Notes under the pieces: model-generated
What the model was told of the DNA's origin: nothing
Database searches by the model: none
What the model saw: the letters and a program-made list of their open reading frames with translations, nothing else
Source of the DNA: Diplosphaera chodatii
Taxonomy: Eukaryota > Chlorophyta > Trebouxiophyceae > Prasiolales > Stichococcaceae
Direction of reading: 5' to 3'
Length of the DNA stretch: 64,000 nt
Assembly: GCA_032358165.1 (NCBI GenBank)
Contig: JAALGY010000019.1
Span: 1,302,001-1,366,000 of the forward strand
Shown: positions 47,410-58,876 of the stretch, in pieces
Layout of the letters: every line of letters starts with the position of its first letter
How positions within the stretch are numbered: position 1 is the stretch's first letter
Made by a program: the position numbers and the translations under genes

Positions 47410-48219
47410 GGTCTGCTGGCCTTGCCTTGGCTGAGCCGCCCCTGCTGTGGTTCAAAGCGCCACAGCACAGCCCACCAGCAGCAGCCCACTCTCTGGCAGT
47501 GTGTTGGCACCTGGCATTGAGGAAGACCAGTCCTCTGAGAGAGGCAATCCTGAGATTTGTTCCTGCCGCTGTCGTCGAAGAACAGCTTCGAAGCAGGTTC
47601 GCCTCCATGCAGAGCGCCCCTGCGCCCAGGGACCAGCCAGCCAGCTGCTGCCGCCGCTTTTGGCGTGGCTGCGGGTGTCTGCCGAGGGCATTCAGCACCG
47701 CAACAGCTGGCTTTGAACACTTCCTGTGGCCGTCGGCCACAGGCCGTCAAAGTGCCAGGCCTTTACCTCCAGCCACTGCCGCCGCCAAGCGGCGTTGATG
47801 TGGCGACAGATTTTGTTACGGTAGATCGCCTCGGACTGCCATGTGCTGTCAAGAACAACGGCTGACAGTGTTGCATGCGCATTCAACCTTGCTGCAGGAG
47901 ACCGCATGAGACCTGGTCTGGTTTCCTATCTGCTCTTTGGTGAGGCAGTGGTCGAGTGGTGTCGAGTCTTGCCTTGTGTGCGTTCAGCCAACATACCGTA
48001 CTGTACTGTTACACAGTGTAACACGTCTCTGTTCGATGTAGCAATGCCATAATGACCGAGACTCCAATGTTGACTGGGAACCGACTTGCACATCTGACAC
48101 CTAGCTAGGCCCTGTAAATAGCGAAGGTCTCCGGCTCAGCAGAAGCTCGTATGGGGTTGCCGAGGGTTGCCGAATGAGGATTGTGATGACGACGTATGCT
48201 TAGCGTCAAGGCGGTTACA
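47410..48219. other. Convergent 3' region, no clear gene
   Basis: About 800 bases between the phosphatase and chlorophyll synthase 3' ends. Overlapping open frames at 47427-47907 on both strands lack domains and splice support. A plus-strand TGTAA lies at about 48113 and may serve the phosphatase; a minus-strand one overlaps the chlorophyll synthase stop region. Confidence 0.45.
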
Positions 48220-50475
48220 TCACTGCAGAAGAAACTGTTGCGTGTGGTGGCCAACTGCCAGCCCAGTGGTCAGGAGACCAAACACTAGGAACGGCTGTGC
48301 GCTGGCCTGTACCGCACATAGATGAGGGTTGACGAAGCATCTACACTGTTGACAGTGCACAGTATGAACATGCCACAACCTTGAAACGTTGTTGGTGGTG
48401 GCTCACCTGGTACTTGACATCGTTCTTGACCGGGTCTGGCAGGAAGTACTTCAGCTGAAGGGCGATCTGCAGGGCATGCCATCTGAGTGTGTCAACACAA
48501 ATGCAGCCGTCCAGGGCCCGTTCACATTTCAAGGCTGACTGATCTGCAACAGCGCAACGTGCATGAGGCACACATAGGGATACAGCATGAGCCTCTGAGG
48601 ACACTCAAGTGACTGCGCTTGTGCTGACCTGCGGGAGTGTGAGGCCCAGCAGCACAGCCGCATAAGTGGGCTCGTGCAGGCCTGCCCACAGGTAGGCGGC
48701 CACGCTGAGCTGCGTCACATCGATGGTCGCGGCGCAGATGTACTTGGCGCCGTCGATGCCAAATGCCACTGGCAATGAGTTCATGCCCAGCTCCCTGCAG
48801 ACCGCATGCCGCTCACATCACATGAGCAGAAAGCAGCACGGCACGGTTGGGGACATCGGACATGGAGGATGCAAAGGCACGTGTCTGCTGTTTGTGAGGC
48901 CCGAGACAGGCGACGTCACAATCTGCACGCATTTGTTGTGCCCGAAGCACCCCACCTGTCGCCCTCGATGGACTTGAAGTCGTTGACGATGGCGATGCCC
49001 AGCCCCGCCAGCGAGTACAGCACCGTCAGCACCGTCACATCCCACCGCAGCTCCCCGAACAACGCCTGCGCCCAGCAGTGTCGCCATTGGCATCATTTCC
49101 GAGACCCAATGCATATGCACTACAGGCCTGTTGCACATGTGCCACCTCCTCGTATGCGATCCGCCCAGGTGCAATGATGACATACACCAGGGGCGCCTAG
49201 CCGGTTGGGTGCACCTGTCCGGCGAGCCAGGGCAGCGCAATGTAGGAGGCGCCCAGCGCGTAGTTGCCCGCCCAGCCAGACTGCTTGAGCTTGAGGGGCG
49301 GCGCCGAGTAGATGTACGAAATGAAGGAACCAAACAATGCCAGATAGAACAGCGTCGGCGTCTCATGGCCCGCCCACCTGCTCATGCAAAGGCGTTGCTT
49401 GGTGCCCACAACACACGTCAGCCATGGCGCGAAGCAGGTGCCAGCTGTCACGGCAACTGCGTCAAAAAGTGTCAAGGATCGCTACAGGCACAGCTGCATT
49501 GCCGGGGCACCTGTCCAGGGTGTATGACACACCCAGGCCCGCCACCAGCAGCGTCATGAACTGCGCGATGACCTCCGGCTCGGAGATGGCCCCTGGGACA
49601 GCAGTACATGAACATCTGTATCATACCGGTATTGGCTATCATCAGCAGTCGCCACAAGGGCCCGGTGCAGACCCGAGGGGATGGGGCGATATGGCTCGTT
49701 GATAGCATCCAGCTCCCTGTCAAAGTAGTCGTTGATGGTCTGTGGAGGCGAAACACAAGGCTGATGAGTAGGTATGCTGTACATGCGGCTGACTGTTGTC
49801 TACCAGCTGCGCACTGCTGGATTAAGTGCACTTGCAGTTACTGCTGAAGCATGGCACCACATCATGAACTGGTAAGCGGTGGCTGCAGAGAGAGAGAGAG
49901 AATTGCACACCTGTGTGTAGCCGGTGAGGAGTGGCCCGCTCATGAACATGCACAGGAGTGACTTGCCCACATTGTCTGGCGTCCATGTGAACTGGCCACT
50001 GGCTGCGGCACCGCATAGCACGCCTGCAGGCACAAATTGAAGCGTACCCTCAGAACGCAGTCAAGCACTCCTTGTGTACACCTCATGCTGGCACGGGGAC
50101 ATGTTGGTGCCGCTCCTCACCCCAGATGAGCGGCACCCAGGTGACTGGCTTGGTGAGCTGCAGCCGGATCTTCCACTTGTCTGTCACTGCCTCCGCGCCT
50201 CGGATGCCAAGCACCTGCCAACGGCACCGTGGCGCTTGAATGTCAAGCACACTCTGGCCCTGCCAAGATCACCGGCCAACATGGCCGATGAGTCAACAGG
50301 CCGACTATGTGAAACGGCAGCAAGGTGCAAGAGCGTGCCGCGCATCAGTGTCTAACCTGCGCAAGGGCTGCCTTTACAAAGTTTGCGTCACCCCCGTCAT
50401 CCGTCTCCGCTGCGCCTGTGGCCTTCTTCTCCTGCTGCGCTGCGCATGTGCGCAGCTGCGGGCCGCGAGCCACTG
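48220..50475 (-). CDS. CHLG: Chlorophyll synthase
   Basis: Membrane prenyltransferase of the UbiA family. It attaches a phytyl or geranylgeranyl chain to chlorophyllide, the last step of chlorophyll a synthesis, in thylakoids. Exons in order: ARGPQLRTCAAQQEKKATGA (about 50360-50475, end of the transit region), DKWKIRLQLTKPVTWVPLIW, FTWTPDNVGKSLLCMFMSGP, NDYFDRELDAINEPYRPI (the Mg-pyrophosphate-binding NDxxDxxxD motif, about 49675-49740), AISEPEVIAQFMTLLVAGLG, LFYLALFGSFISYIYSAPPL followed by KLKQSGWAGNYALGASYIAL, LGIAIVNDFKSIEGDR (second Asp motif, about 48960-49005), NSLPVAFGIDGAKYICAATI, LKYFLPDPVKNDVKYQ, and a last exon ASAQPFLVFGLLTTGLAVGH ending at the TGA (48220-48222). All conserved motifs are present. 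The first exon with the start Met is not resolved; candidates lie around 50650-50700. Confidence 0.92.
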
Positions 50476-51226
50476 CAGCACAAGACGAACAGTAATCAGG
50501 ATCTTATGCGGTCAACGCTGCATGCCCTGCTGCTGTCGTAACTGCCGCAAGCCTGGCGGTGATGGTTTTCGATTATGGCATGGCCCGCTGTCATGTGGTC
50601 TGTACTGCAACATATCATTTGGGTGCGTGCAGTGCTGCTGACGCACCTCAGAAAGCACGAGGAGCGCAAGCTGAGTATCATCAATGCCGCGGAGCATTTG
50701 CAGGTGTCGACACCTGGATCGTGATCACCAAGCAGCTACTCACCTGGTTGTTGATGCCCAGCTTTCCTGTAAGTCAATGCTGTGCTGTTACAAGTGCCCT
50801 TTAGGCTGGTGAGTTGCGTTCTGAGGATTGGCGCTGGTGCATGCCGAGCAGTCGGAACTATGCCCCGGCAGCCGCCGGCAGCGCACGCAGGCAACAACAG
50901 TGCACCCATGTTATGACTGTGCTAGCTATCTTGCAGCTTTGTAAAGGTGACGTTGTGCATGATATGGCTACTTGCGTACCTGGCAAGTCATGGTCATCGA
51001 TCCTGATACGGTGGAAGCAGCAGCTGCTTCCTCATGAAGGTCTGCCTGCTTCCACATGGGCGTCAGGTGACGTGGCCGAGGCTTGAGGCGACCACACAGG
51101 TTCCCGTCGGAGCTCAGTACCACAATTGATTGTCGACCAGCGCAGCACAACAGCTTCCCTGCTTGACTACCGATAAGCGTATCATCTGACGCAACTTGTT
51201 GCACTAGAACACAGCAGACGTCAGCC
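50476..51226. promoter_or_regulatory. Divergent region: chlorophyll synthase / FtsH
   Basis: Contains the unresolved first exon of chlorophyll synthase (a short basic/Ser frame MILSLRSSCFLR near 50650-50685 is one candidate) and the promoters of two head-to-head thylakoid genes. No motif could be assigned by eye. Confidence 0.4.
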
Positions 51227-53847
51227 ATGCAGGCTCCCACGCTTGCTGCTGGCTCCACGGCCGTGCCGCTGAACCGGTCGGCACGCCGCTTTCAGGCTCG
51301 TCATGCAGACAAGCTGAAAGCCCGCGTGATGCGCGCGATGCCGCAGGCCACGCGGGGCAAGCACACGTTCACAAGCGCCAAGCAGCAGGTGCCGCTGATA
51401 AGCTTTGTCACCGTGGTCTGTGTCTCGGGCGCCCGGTGCCTGCAGTCGCCACATGACCGTAGCAAATGGTGCTGTCGTGCCGTTCATGCACATGTTCAGC
51501 GGCTACGCTGCTGGTTTCAGCCTCTGTCGCTAGGCAGAGTGTTGGTGATTGCTATGCATGCATGATGTGCAACTCTGTTCGTGCACTGCTGTCCACGACG
51601 TGCGAAAGCTGTTTCGCTGTCTTACCGTGGCTTCCGAGCCACTGTTGGCTGCTGCACCGTTGTCAACGCAGCAGATTGGCTATGTCTGTGTATGGCTGGA
51701 GTGGCCTTCCCTGAATATGCGCCACGCAGCGGACAGCAGGCACCCTACCGACTGACATGTCCCCAACTGTTGGTGTTTTACAGAGCGAGCAGCTGGCGCA
51801 CCACATCGTGCAGCGGGTTCCTGCCGCCAGTGTGGCTGCCCTGTGCGCAGCGCTGGCTGCCGGCAGCCCTGCAGCAGCCGCAGACTTCTTCCAGCAGCCG
51901 CAGCAGCCCCAGTCCGGCGCCCCCACGCAGACGCAGCAGTCGGGCTCGCCGCAGACCATGGACTTCCAGGGCAGCAAGACTGAGAACGCGCCTGCGGTCA
52001 AGAGCGACTCGTCAGGCCTGCCGGAGGGCAACCAGTGGCGCTACTCTGAGTTCATCGAGGCAGTGCAGCGTGGCAAGGTTGAGCGCGTGCGCTTTGCCAA
52101 GGATGGCACACAGCTCCAGCTGACAGCAGTCGATGGTCGGCGCGCACTGGTGGTGCTGCCCAATGACCCCGACCTTGTGGACATCCTCGCCAAGAATGGC
52201 GTGGACATCTCAGTGTCTGAGGGCGAGCAGCAGCAGGGCAACTATGTGGCGTTGCTCGGCAACCTCCTCTTCCCTCTGATTGCCTTCGCGGGCCTGTTCT
52301 TCCTGTTCCGCGGCGCCGGCGGCCAAGGCGGCGCGGGGCAGGGTGGCGGTATGGGCGGCCCATTCGGCGGCATGGGTGGCCCAATGGAGTTTGGCAAGAA
52401 CAAGTCCAAGTTCCAGGAGACGCCTGAGACTGGCATCAGCTTCGATGATGTTGCGGGCTGTGATGGCGCAAAGCTGGAGCTGACAGAGGTGGTGGACTTC
52501 CTCAAGTCACCCGACAAGTACACCAGCCTGGGCGCTAAGATTCCCAAGGGTTGCCTGCTGGTCGGCCCACCAGGCACGGGTAAGACACTGCTGGCCAAGG
52601 CCATTGCCGGCGAGGCGGGCGTGCCCTTCTTCTCGTGCGCTGCCTCCGAGTTCGTGGAGCTGTTTGTGGGCGTTGGTGCGTCGCGTGTGCGCGACCTGTT
52701 CGAGAAGGCCAAGGCCAAGGCGCCGTGCATCGTGTTCATTGATGAGATTGATGCGGTGGGGCGGCAGCGCGGCGCCGGCATGGGCGGCGGCAACGATGAG
52801 CGGGAGCAGACCATTAACCAGCTGCTGACAGAGATGGACGGCTTCGAGGGCAACACAGGCGTCATCGTCATTGCGGCAACCAACAGGCCAGATGTGCTGG
52901 ATCAGGCGCTGCTGCGGCCAGGTCGGTTTGACCGGCAGGTCACCGTGGACCGCCCAGATGTGCAGGGCCGCATCGCCATCCTGAAGGTGCACTCGCGGGG
53001 AAAGACCCTGTCGAAGGATGTGGACTTTGAGAAGATTGCCCGCCGCACTCCAGGCTTCACGGGTGCTGACATCCAGAACCTGATGAACGAGGCAGCTATC
53101 CTGGCAGCGAGGCGCAACCTGAAGGAGGTCTCCAAGGAGGAGATCGCAGATGCCCTGGAGCGCATCGTGGCTGGCCCCGAGAAGAAGGGCGCCGTGGTGT
53201 CAGAGCCCAAAAAGCGCCTCGTCGCCTACCATGAGGCGGGCCATGCGCTGGTGGGCGCCCTGATGCCAGAGTACGACCCGGTGCAGAAGATCAGCATTGT
53301 GCCACGTGGCCAGGCGGGCGGCCTGACCTTCTTCGCGCCCTCTGAGGAGCGCCTGGAGTCTGGCCTCTACTCCAAGTCCTACCTGATGAACCAGATGTCG
53401 GTTGCGCTGGGCGGCCGTGTGGCAGAGGAGATCATCTTTGGCGAGGATGACGTGACTACTGGCGCCTCCTCCGACTTCATGCAGGTCGCACGTGTGGCCA
53501 AGATGATGATCACACAGATGGGCATGAGCGAGCGGCTGGGCCAGGTCGCATGGACGCAGCAGGGTGGCCAGAGCTTCGTGGGCCAGCAGATGGGGCAGCC
53601 GTCCGACTGCTCGGATGCGACCAACAACCTCATCGACGAGGAGATCAAGCAGATCGTGGACCGTGCCTACAGGCGTGCAAAGGACCTCGTCCAGACCAAC
53701 ATCGGCGTGCTGCACAAGGTGGCCGACGTGCTGCTGGAGAAGGAGCAGATCGATGGCGATGAGTTCCAGCGCATCATGATGGCGGAGCAGGCCAGCCAGT
53801 ACCTGAAGGCTGACAGCCCTGAGACATCTGTGCCATACCAGAACTAG
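51227..53847 (+). CDS. FTSH: Thylakoid FtsH protease, type A
   Basis: ATP-dependent zinc metalloprotease of the thylakoid membrane, central to photosystem II repair through D1 degradation. Two exons join in phase: 51227-51388 (54 residues, basic transit peptide) and 51784-53847, giving 741 residues. [20 protein letters not shown] then AAADFF resembles a lumen-targeting segment. The stromal/lumenal domain ([20 protein letters not shown]) precedes a TM helix at about 208-230 ([18 protein letters not shown]). The AAA+ module has Walker A GPPGTGKT (315-322), Walker B IVFIDEID and the second region of homology ([18 protein letters not shown]). The zinc site is HEAGH (537-541). The [20 protein letters not shown] stretch places it with type A subunits (FtsH1/5), which pair with type B (FtsH2/8). 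The 2-kb uninterrupted exon, with strong G/C-ending codon preference, is unlike its neighbours. Confidence 0.97.
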
Positions 53848-54244
53848 GCGTATATTTGGCACATGCGAGACGAGGGAACTGCTTATGAGACATATAAAGT
53901 TGAACATCTGAGCACTGACAACGCTGTAGATGCATGTTGCTCCAGCTCCGGTGGGATTTAAGGAACTTGGTCTGATTGTTTGTGGAAGTAAAGGGTGCTT
54001 TCGAGTTTATGGAGATATCAACCGATAAAACCCAGTTTGCAACTAGGCATCATGCATACCTCTATTGCCATATGCCTGTTGACAACCAGTTGCTGCGCAT
54101 ATACCATACAAAGCAGAATATAGACTGACTTTCCAATGTCAAGGACAGGCGTGGCCTTGATCCCCCCACAATAAGGGTGTTGAGGTTACTTGGCCGTTCT
54201 CACTTGAACAGCTGCCATGTCAGCATGGTATCTCCATGCATCCC
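53848..54244. other. Convergent 3' spacer
   Basis: AT-richer than the neighbouring genes, between the 3' ends of FTSH and the O-methyltransferase gene. No gene or repeat seen. Confidence 0.5.
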
Positions 54245-55921
54245 TCACTTCCTCCGCCGGCAAAGCGCCATGCCATCACCCACAGGCACAATACTGAGGG
54301 TGATGCGTTCGTCCGTCATCAATTTGGCATTGAAATCGCGCAGCGCCACCACTTTCTTGTCGGTATCCTGTCAGTACACAAGCACTGCAACTGCCCAAAC
54401 GGTGTCTGTAACGCTCTGCTGCAGGATGACCCTGTTTGACAGCTTGCACTGGATGTGTATTAGTACATGTGCAGATGGGCCATCTGCATGCACCTCTGGG
54501 TCGGCAACACGCCCTCGAAATAGTACATTGTCCACTGCAATCACGCCGCCAGGCCGCACTAGCCGCAGGAGCATCTCGTAGTAGCTGTCAGTGGCCCTCT
54601 TGTCTGCATCTGCATGCAGGCAGTGCCTCACCATCAGAATTATAAAGGCAGTCAGCTCGACCCTTTTGGCTCCAGAAGCCCTGCTGGCCACTGACATCCC
54701 TTTGATGAATCCCTGGACACAACCTCCTGACCTATAAATGCAAAGTCGTAGGTGTCCGCCTCCCCAGCGTCCAATAGCTGCTGCAGAGTGTCTGCGGCCT
54801 GCCCCAGCCGCTCCTTGATCTGGTGCATAAGACGACAGATCAAGGCTCTAACAGAGAACTATGTCTATACAAATCGCACTCAATGATCGTGTCCCGCCTG
54901 ATCCAATTCCTTCATGCATGCTCTGGTGCCCTGCGCACCTTATGCGAGACCCCGGCCTGTTTCCAGCACCGCCGTGCGATGTCCATTGTCCTGGCATCCC
55001 GATCACATGCTACCAGCACGCCGTCATCTGGCAAGGCCTGTCCTGCGGAGCAAAGGTGCACAGTTGGATGCATATTTGTTAAATTGATTTTGACATTGAC
55101 TGAAATATAGTATGCGGAGTCATATGATCATCAGCACAGTGCAATGGGGCGCAGCTCCGCAGGCAGCATACCATTGCAATGGCTGTCGAAGAGTAGCCTG
55201 TGAAGACGCCAACTTCGACTGCTCTCCGCACACCCAGCGCCTGCAGTCACTGATCACGACGTTGTTGTGTTGTTGTAGCGACGCTTGATTTATAAGTGTA
55301 TCTGTGCAATCAGTCCGAAGGTGTCGTGCAAAGGCTGCACTTTAGCACATGCAGCGCATCAGTGCACACCTGCACCAGAAAGCCCATGAATGCGCCCTGC
55401 TCTGGTGGCACCAGCATGCGTGCCCCAATAGGCACCTCTCGCTCCGTTTCAGTCCGTAAGTCAGCAAGGACCTGGCGACAACATCTCGAGACTGAGTACT
55501 TCATAGGCAGGAAGACGCCTGTCCATAGGCAGGAAGACGCCTGTACATGTGGAGCTATACAGGCACTCCGTCAGCAGGACTGGAGCGCCAGACCTGCGGC
55601 TCACGCGTGTGCTGCAGAAGATAGGTGTGCAGGCGATCGTCCATCTGCTTGGCGATGGGCACCTTCTTCGGGGGATCCTCTTCTATTTGCTGCGATGGTG
55701 CGGCTGCCTGACATGTGCACCTGAAGAGCACCACATGTGGTTCGTTAGAAAAGTCGGCGCTTTCATGTGCTGCTTTGCTGTGAGCCGCAGCCGCAGTCAA
55801 AGGAGGATATTGCAGCGGTCAGACATCAGCGTGCGGATCAGCTGACCAGCGTTGCAGCCGTCACCTCCGCAAGGGTGTCGAGGTCCTCAGCCTCATGCAT
55901 GAAGGTGCCCTGGCGGAGCAT
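54245..55921 (-). CDS. SAM-dependent O-methyltransferase, caffeoyl-CoA OMT-like
   Basis: Class I (Methyltransf_3) enzyme that moves a methyl group from S-adenosylmethionine to a hydroxyl on a small molecule. It needs a divalent cation. Exons in order: [20 protein letters not shown] (from 55921), [40 protein letters not shown] then [23 protein letters not shown] (SAM-binding Gly motif, about 55175-55230), [58 protein letters not shown] (metal-binding Asp-Asn), and [20 protein letters not shown] ending ALCRRRK at 54245. The Asp/Asp/Asn metal triad of this family appears present in DADK and DNVL. The substrate is unknown; plants and algae have plastid and cytosolic members. An upstream targeting exon is possible because the 55921 start gives only a short leader. 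Confidence 0.88.
55502..55544. repeat. Tandem 22-bp duplication
   Basis: Two adjacent copies of CATAGGCAGGAAGACGCCTG(T) with period 22. They lie in what should be an intron of the O-methyltransferase gene, just upstream (in gene sense) of the exon with AKQMDD further along. They look like a recent simple duplication. Confidence 0.9.
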
Positions 55922-56444
55922 CGTGCTGCTCCAATTCGGGCGATCATGACGACATGTGCATCACCGCCATGGTGCTAGCTGCTTTCGATCATTCACGCAT
56001 GGCGCAGGCGTCAGTGCAACCTGAAAATCGTGCATGTCACATGCATGCTGCAGGACACCATGACCAATGGACGCAGACCGAAGTCCTACAGCTGCCAACG
56101 CGAACACAGTTGTGTTAGTTGATGAACTGCGTCAAATTTCCGTACTGGGGAGCAGGGGAGCTGCGGAGATGCTGGGGAGATCTGACCACTAGTGACATGT
56201 CTACATTGTTTGGAGGCCAGGGTCACAAGCTACCTTTACGAGCTGTGATAAGTGGTGATTTTGCATCCCTACCTCTGGTCTCGTGTTTGCCCACTTTTCT
56301 TCTAGCAGTGTGGGGTCGAGCTGTTTCGCACGCTGATCCCGTGCAACTGTGACGAACGCAGCTTGTAGGATAGCATCGTTTGATGCGTAGCATTTGATTT
56401 CGCCACTGATGAGTATCGGCTTTTGACTGCCCAGCAGTTATCAC
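55922..56444. promoter_or_regulatory. Divergent region: O-methyltransferase / thioredoxin-like
   Basis: Head-to-head spacer of about 0.5 kb. Short open frames (for example 56119-56352) show no domain. It may also contain 5' UTR or a leader exon for either gene. Confidence 0.4.
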
Positions 56445-57744
56445 TTGCAACATCACCCCCGGTCTGAACAGCGCAGCCAGTACACGGCATTCCAGCAAAT
56501 GCAGAACAGGCCGACATCAGCATGCAAGACGATGGCATGGCAGTGTAGGCTGTGTCCATCAGCTTCGTGCACCAGCACACGGCGAAGTCTCGCTACACTG
56601 AGAGCGTTGCATGTGACACCACCATCCGCAGTCTTGGGGCAACGCCACAGCAGCGTTTCCAGGGTGTTGCTGGACTGGCCTGGCTGCAGCCGCGCGTCTT
56701 GGATCGAGGGCGGCCCCGAGCTGGGCGGCTGCGGCAGCGGCTTTGCAGGCAGTGGTCATGGCGTGGTTCTGTCTGCAGCCGCGCTTGCTGAACCGCCTGC
56801 TGAATCAGCAGCAACAGCAGCAGCAGAGCCGACAGGGCCTGAGGCCTCCGGCAACAGCGTCGCTAGAGTGAGGATGCAAGTTTAGGGAGCAACTTCTGCG
56901 TCCTTTATTGCAGCATTTCTGCGGCTCATGAGCATTGACAGGTGCCGCATGACGGCATGGTACACTGGCGGGATGAACTCTGCCTGTTGCGTAGGTGTGT
57001 TCACCAGAGGAGTTTGAGGAGCAGCTGACCGGCCACGGATCTAACCTAATCGTCCTGATGTGCAAAGCTCACTCATGTCGCCCTTGCAAGGTGTGCATGG
57101 TGCTGTGCTCATCTGTGGCAAAATGCTGTGACGTCCATTCCACCACATCCGCTCAAAGCAACCGCTGCTTTATGATGCACAGATGTTCACACGGAAGTAC
57201 CAGCGCCTTGCTGAAGCCTACCCAGATGTGACGTTTCTTGAGATCTATGGCGATGACACAAAGGAGACTCGGGTACCCCATTAAATGCATGTTGCACGAC
57301 CAAGAGCATGTGCGCATGCAGCACTACAGGCACCAGGCTAACTACGCTTCATGATGCTGCACTGCAGAAGCTCATGATTTCCATGAGCATTCGGGTGCGC
57401 TACCTTGAGGCTTGTGCTCATCTGGATGCTTGTGAAAACATGTAGTGCTCCAGCTACTTCACAGTGCTGATGCCAGCATAGCTACGATGCAGGTGACGCC
57501 CAACTTCAGGCTGTACCGCGACGGCCAGCTGGTGAGGCAGCTGAAAAGCAACAAGCACATATCAGTAGCAAAGGCACTGAAGTCGCCAGAATCTCGAGGC
57601 ACAACAATGCTTCCGACTGCTGGTGTCACGAGCTTGCAGGTGGATCAGTTTTCAGGCATCAACGAGACCAACCTGCGCAATGCGGTGGAGAAGGCGTTGC
57701 ATCCCGAGCAGTCAAACACAGAAGACGATGCAGCGGCAACATGA
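56445..57744 (+). CDS. Plastid thioredoxin-like protein with CRPC active site
   Basis: Six exons, all in phase: 56445-56867, 56995-57090, 57183-57272, 57368-57394, 57493-57531, 57640-57744. The model gives about 259 residues. The first 140 are Ser/Arg/Ala/Gly-rich, as in a long transit and linker region, so the true start may be a later Met. The thioredoxin domain reads EEFEEQLTGHGSNLIVLMCK, AHSCRPCK (redox site CRPC instead of CGPC), MFTRKYQRLAEAYPDVTFLE, IYGDDTKETR, KLMISMSIR (a 27-nt micro-exon), VTPNFRLYRDGQL with the cis-Pro, and VDQFSGINETNLRNAVEKAL. Plant plastid thioredoxin-like 4 and CDSP32 share the SCRPCK...FTRKY pattern. It is expected to reduce or exchange disulfides in the chloroplast stroma. 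Partner proteins are unknown. Confidence 0.85.
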
Positions 57745-58255
57745 GATGCATTTACATTGAGAGCGAGCGGTATAGTGGATGAATGTGTGGGGCTGCTCCG
57801 CAGCAATAATTGAGGTTTGAGGGAGCCCAAACTGTAGCAACTGCTTGAAGGCAGACGAGAAGAGATCTGCGTGCAGTCGTGTTTGTGTTGACTGTGCACA
57901 CACAACAGTGCCCACTGATAAAAACCTGGACCATGTGTCCATTCACAGCTCCCCGTCTCAAGAACTATGGCTGTCAACAGCCTTATCGCTACCTCTCAGG
58001 GGTTCATGCCCTGACCGAGCGGAGCGATGCTTCCAGACCTTTGAAGTTGTTTTGAGATGTGGTTCCTTTGTGGCCACCTGCAGACATGCATGGCATCCCA
58101 CCATCAATGGTGGTACGAGGACATTGAGATGGGCACTGACGCAGTTACACTCAACCCTATAGACATTTTGCACCTGAGGCGATTCGTATTGTCCTGTTCT
58201 GCCCATGCTACTGATTGGAGATGGCTGGCGGCAAACTCTCCTGATCCAGGCCGGG
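57745..58255. other. Convergent 3' spacer
   Basis: Between the thioredoxin-like gene and FMC1 3' ends. Overlapping open frames on both strands without domains. It includes the candidate FMC1 poly(A) signal. Confidence 0.5.
58145..58149 (-). promoter_or_regulatory. Candidate TGTAA polyadenylation signal (FMC1)
   Basis: TGTAA on the minus strand, about 107 nt after the FMC1 stop. Confidence 0.45.
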
Positions 58256-58876
58256 TCAGTTGGTCCAGTCAGGTAAACTTAGGCCCACACTGCGTGCTGA
58301 ATCGCTGAGCTTCTGTCGCTGCCGCTTCTGTCGGTCAACGCCGATGTTGTAGGAGTACAGCAGCTCCTGCAAGCATGTCGATATGTCGCACCTTGAAAGT
58401 GGGCACTGCGCATTGTCATGTTGCAGGTTGGTGTGGGCTCGATCTGACCACAGTGATATAGGCAAAGCTGGCTCCCCATGGCTTCGACATCGAGCTTGTG
58501 TGGTTCAAAGTCCTGTACCTTGTGTGTCCTTACACTGTCCAAGTGAAATGCTATGTCCCGTGCCTCCTGCAACAGGCGAGCGACCGTGCCAGCGTCTGTT
58601 GCTCCGGCATGCCGCCTGTACAGGAAAATGTTAAACTGTCAGTGTGATCATGCGACTGACAGAGAGGTTATTGCATGGTGCATGCCGGCAGGAGACCCCT
58701 TGTGAAAGCGGTCCAACCCGACATGCTGCAATACCAGCGGGCAGACAAGGAAGTGAGGTCTACTACCTGAACTCATCGAATGCTGCGCGCCGCCACAGCG
58801 GGTTCCCGGCCTTTGAGGTGATGTTGATGTCGATAGTCCGCACAAGCTGCCGCAGCACGGCACGCGTCTCAGCCAT
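58256..58876 (-). CDS. FMC1: FMC1-like LYR-family ATP-synthase assembly factor
   Basis: Small LYR-superfamily mitochondrial protein. In yeast and animals FMC1 helps assemble the F1 part of ATP synthase together with Atp12. Three exons join in phase: 58876-58767, 58615-58519, 58366-58256, giving 105 residues (human FMC1 has 113). The N-terminal helix MAETRAVLRQLVRTIDINIT matches the RxLLRxL opening of FMC1. The middle has NPLWRRAAFDEFRRHAGATD and LLQEARDIAFHLDSVRTHKE. The end LSDSARSVGLSLPDWTN corresponds to the animal SAGLVGLKLP signature. Apart from the amphipathic helix, no cleavable presequence is obvious. The start Met directly precedes the conserved helix. Family match is good by pattern but was not computed. 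Confidence 0.8.

Noticed and set aside
49886..49902. Short (AG)n run
   Set aside because: Simple microsatellite inside a chlorophyll synthase intron; not informative.
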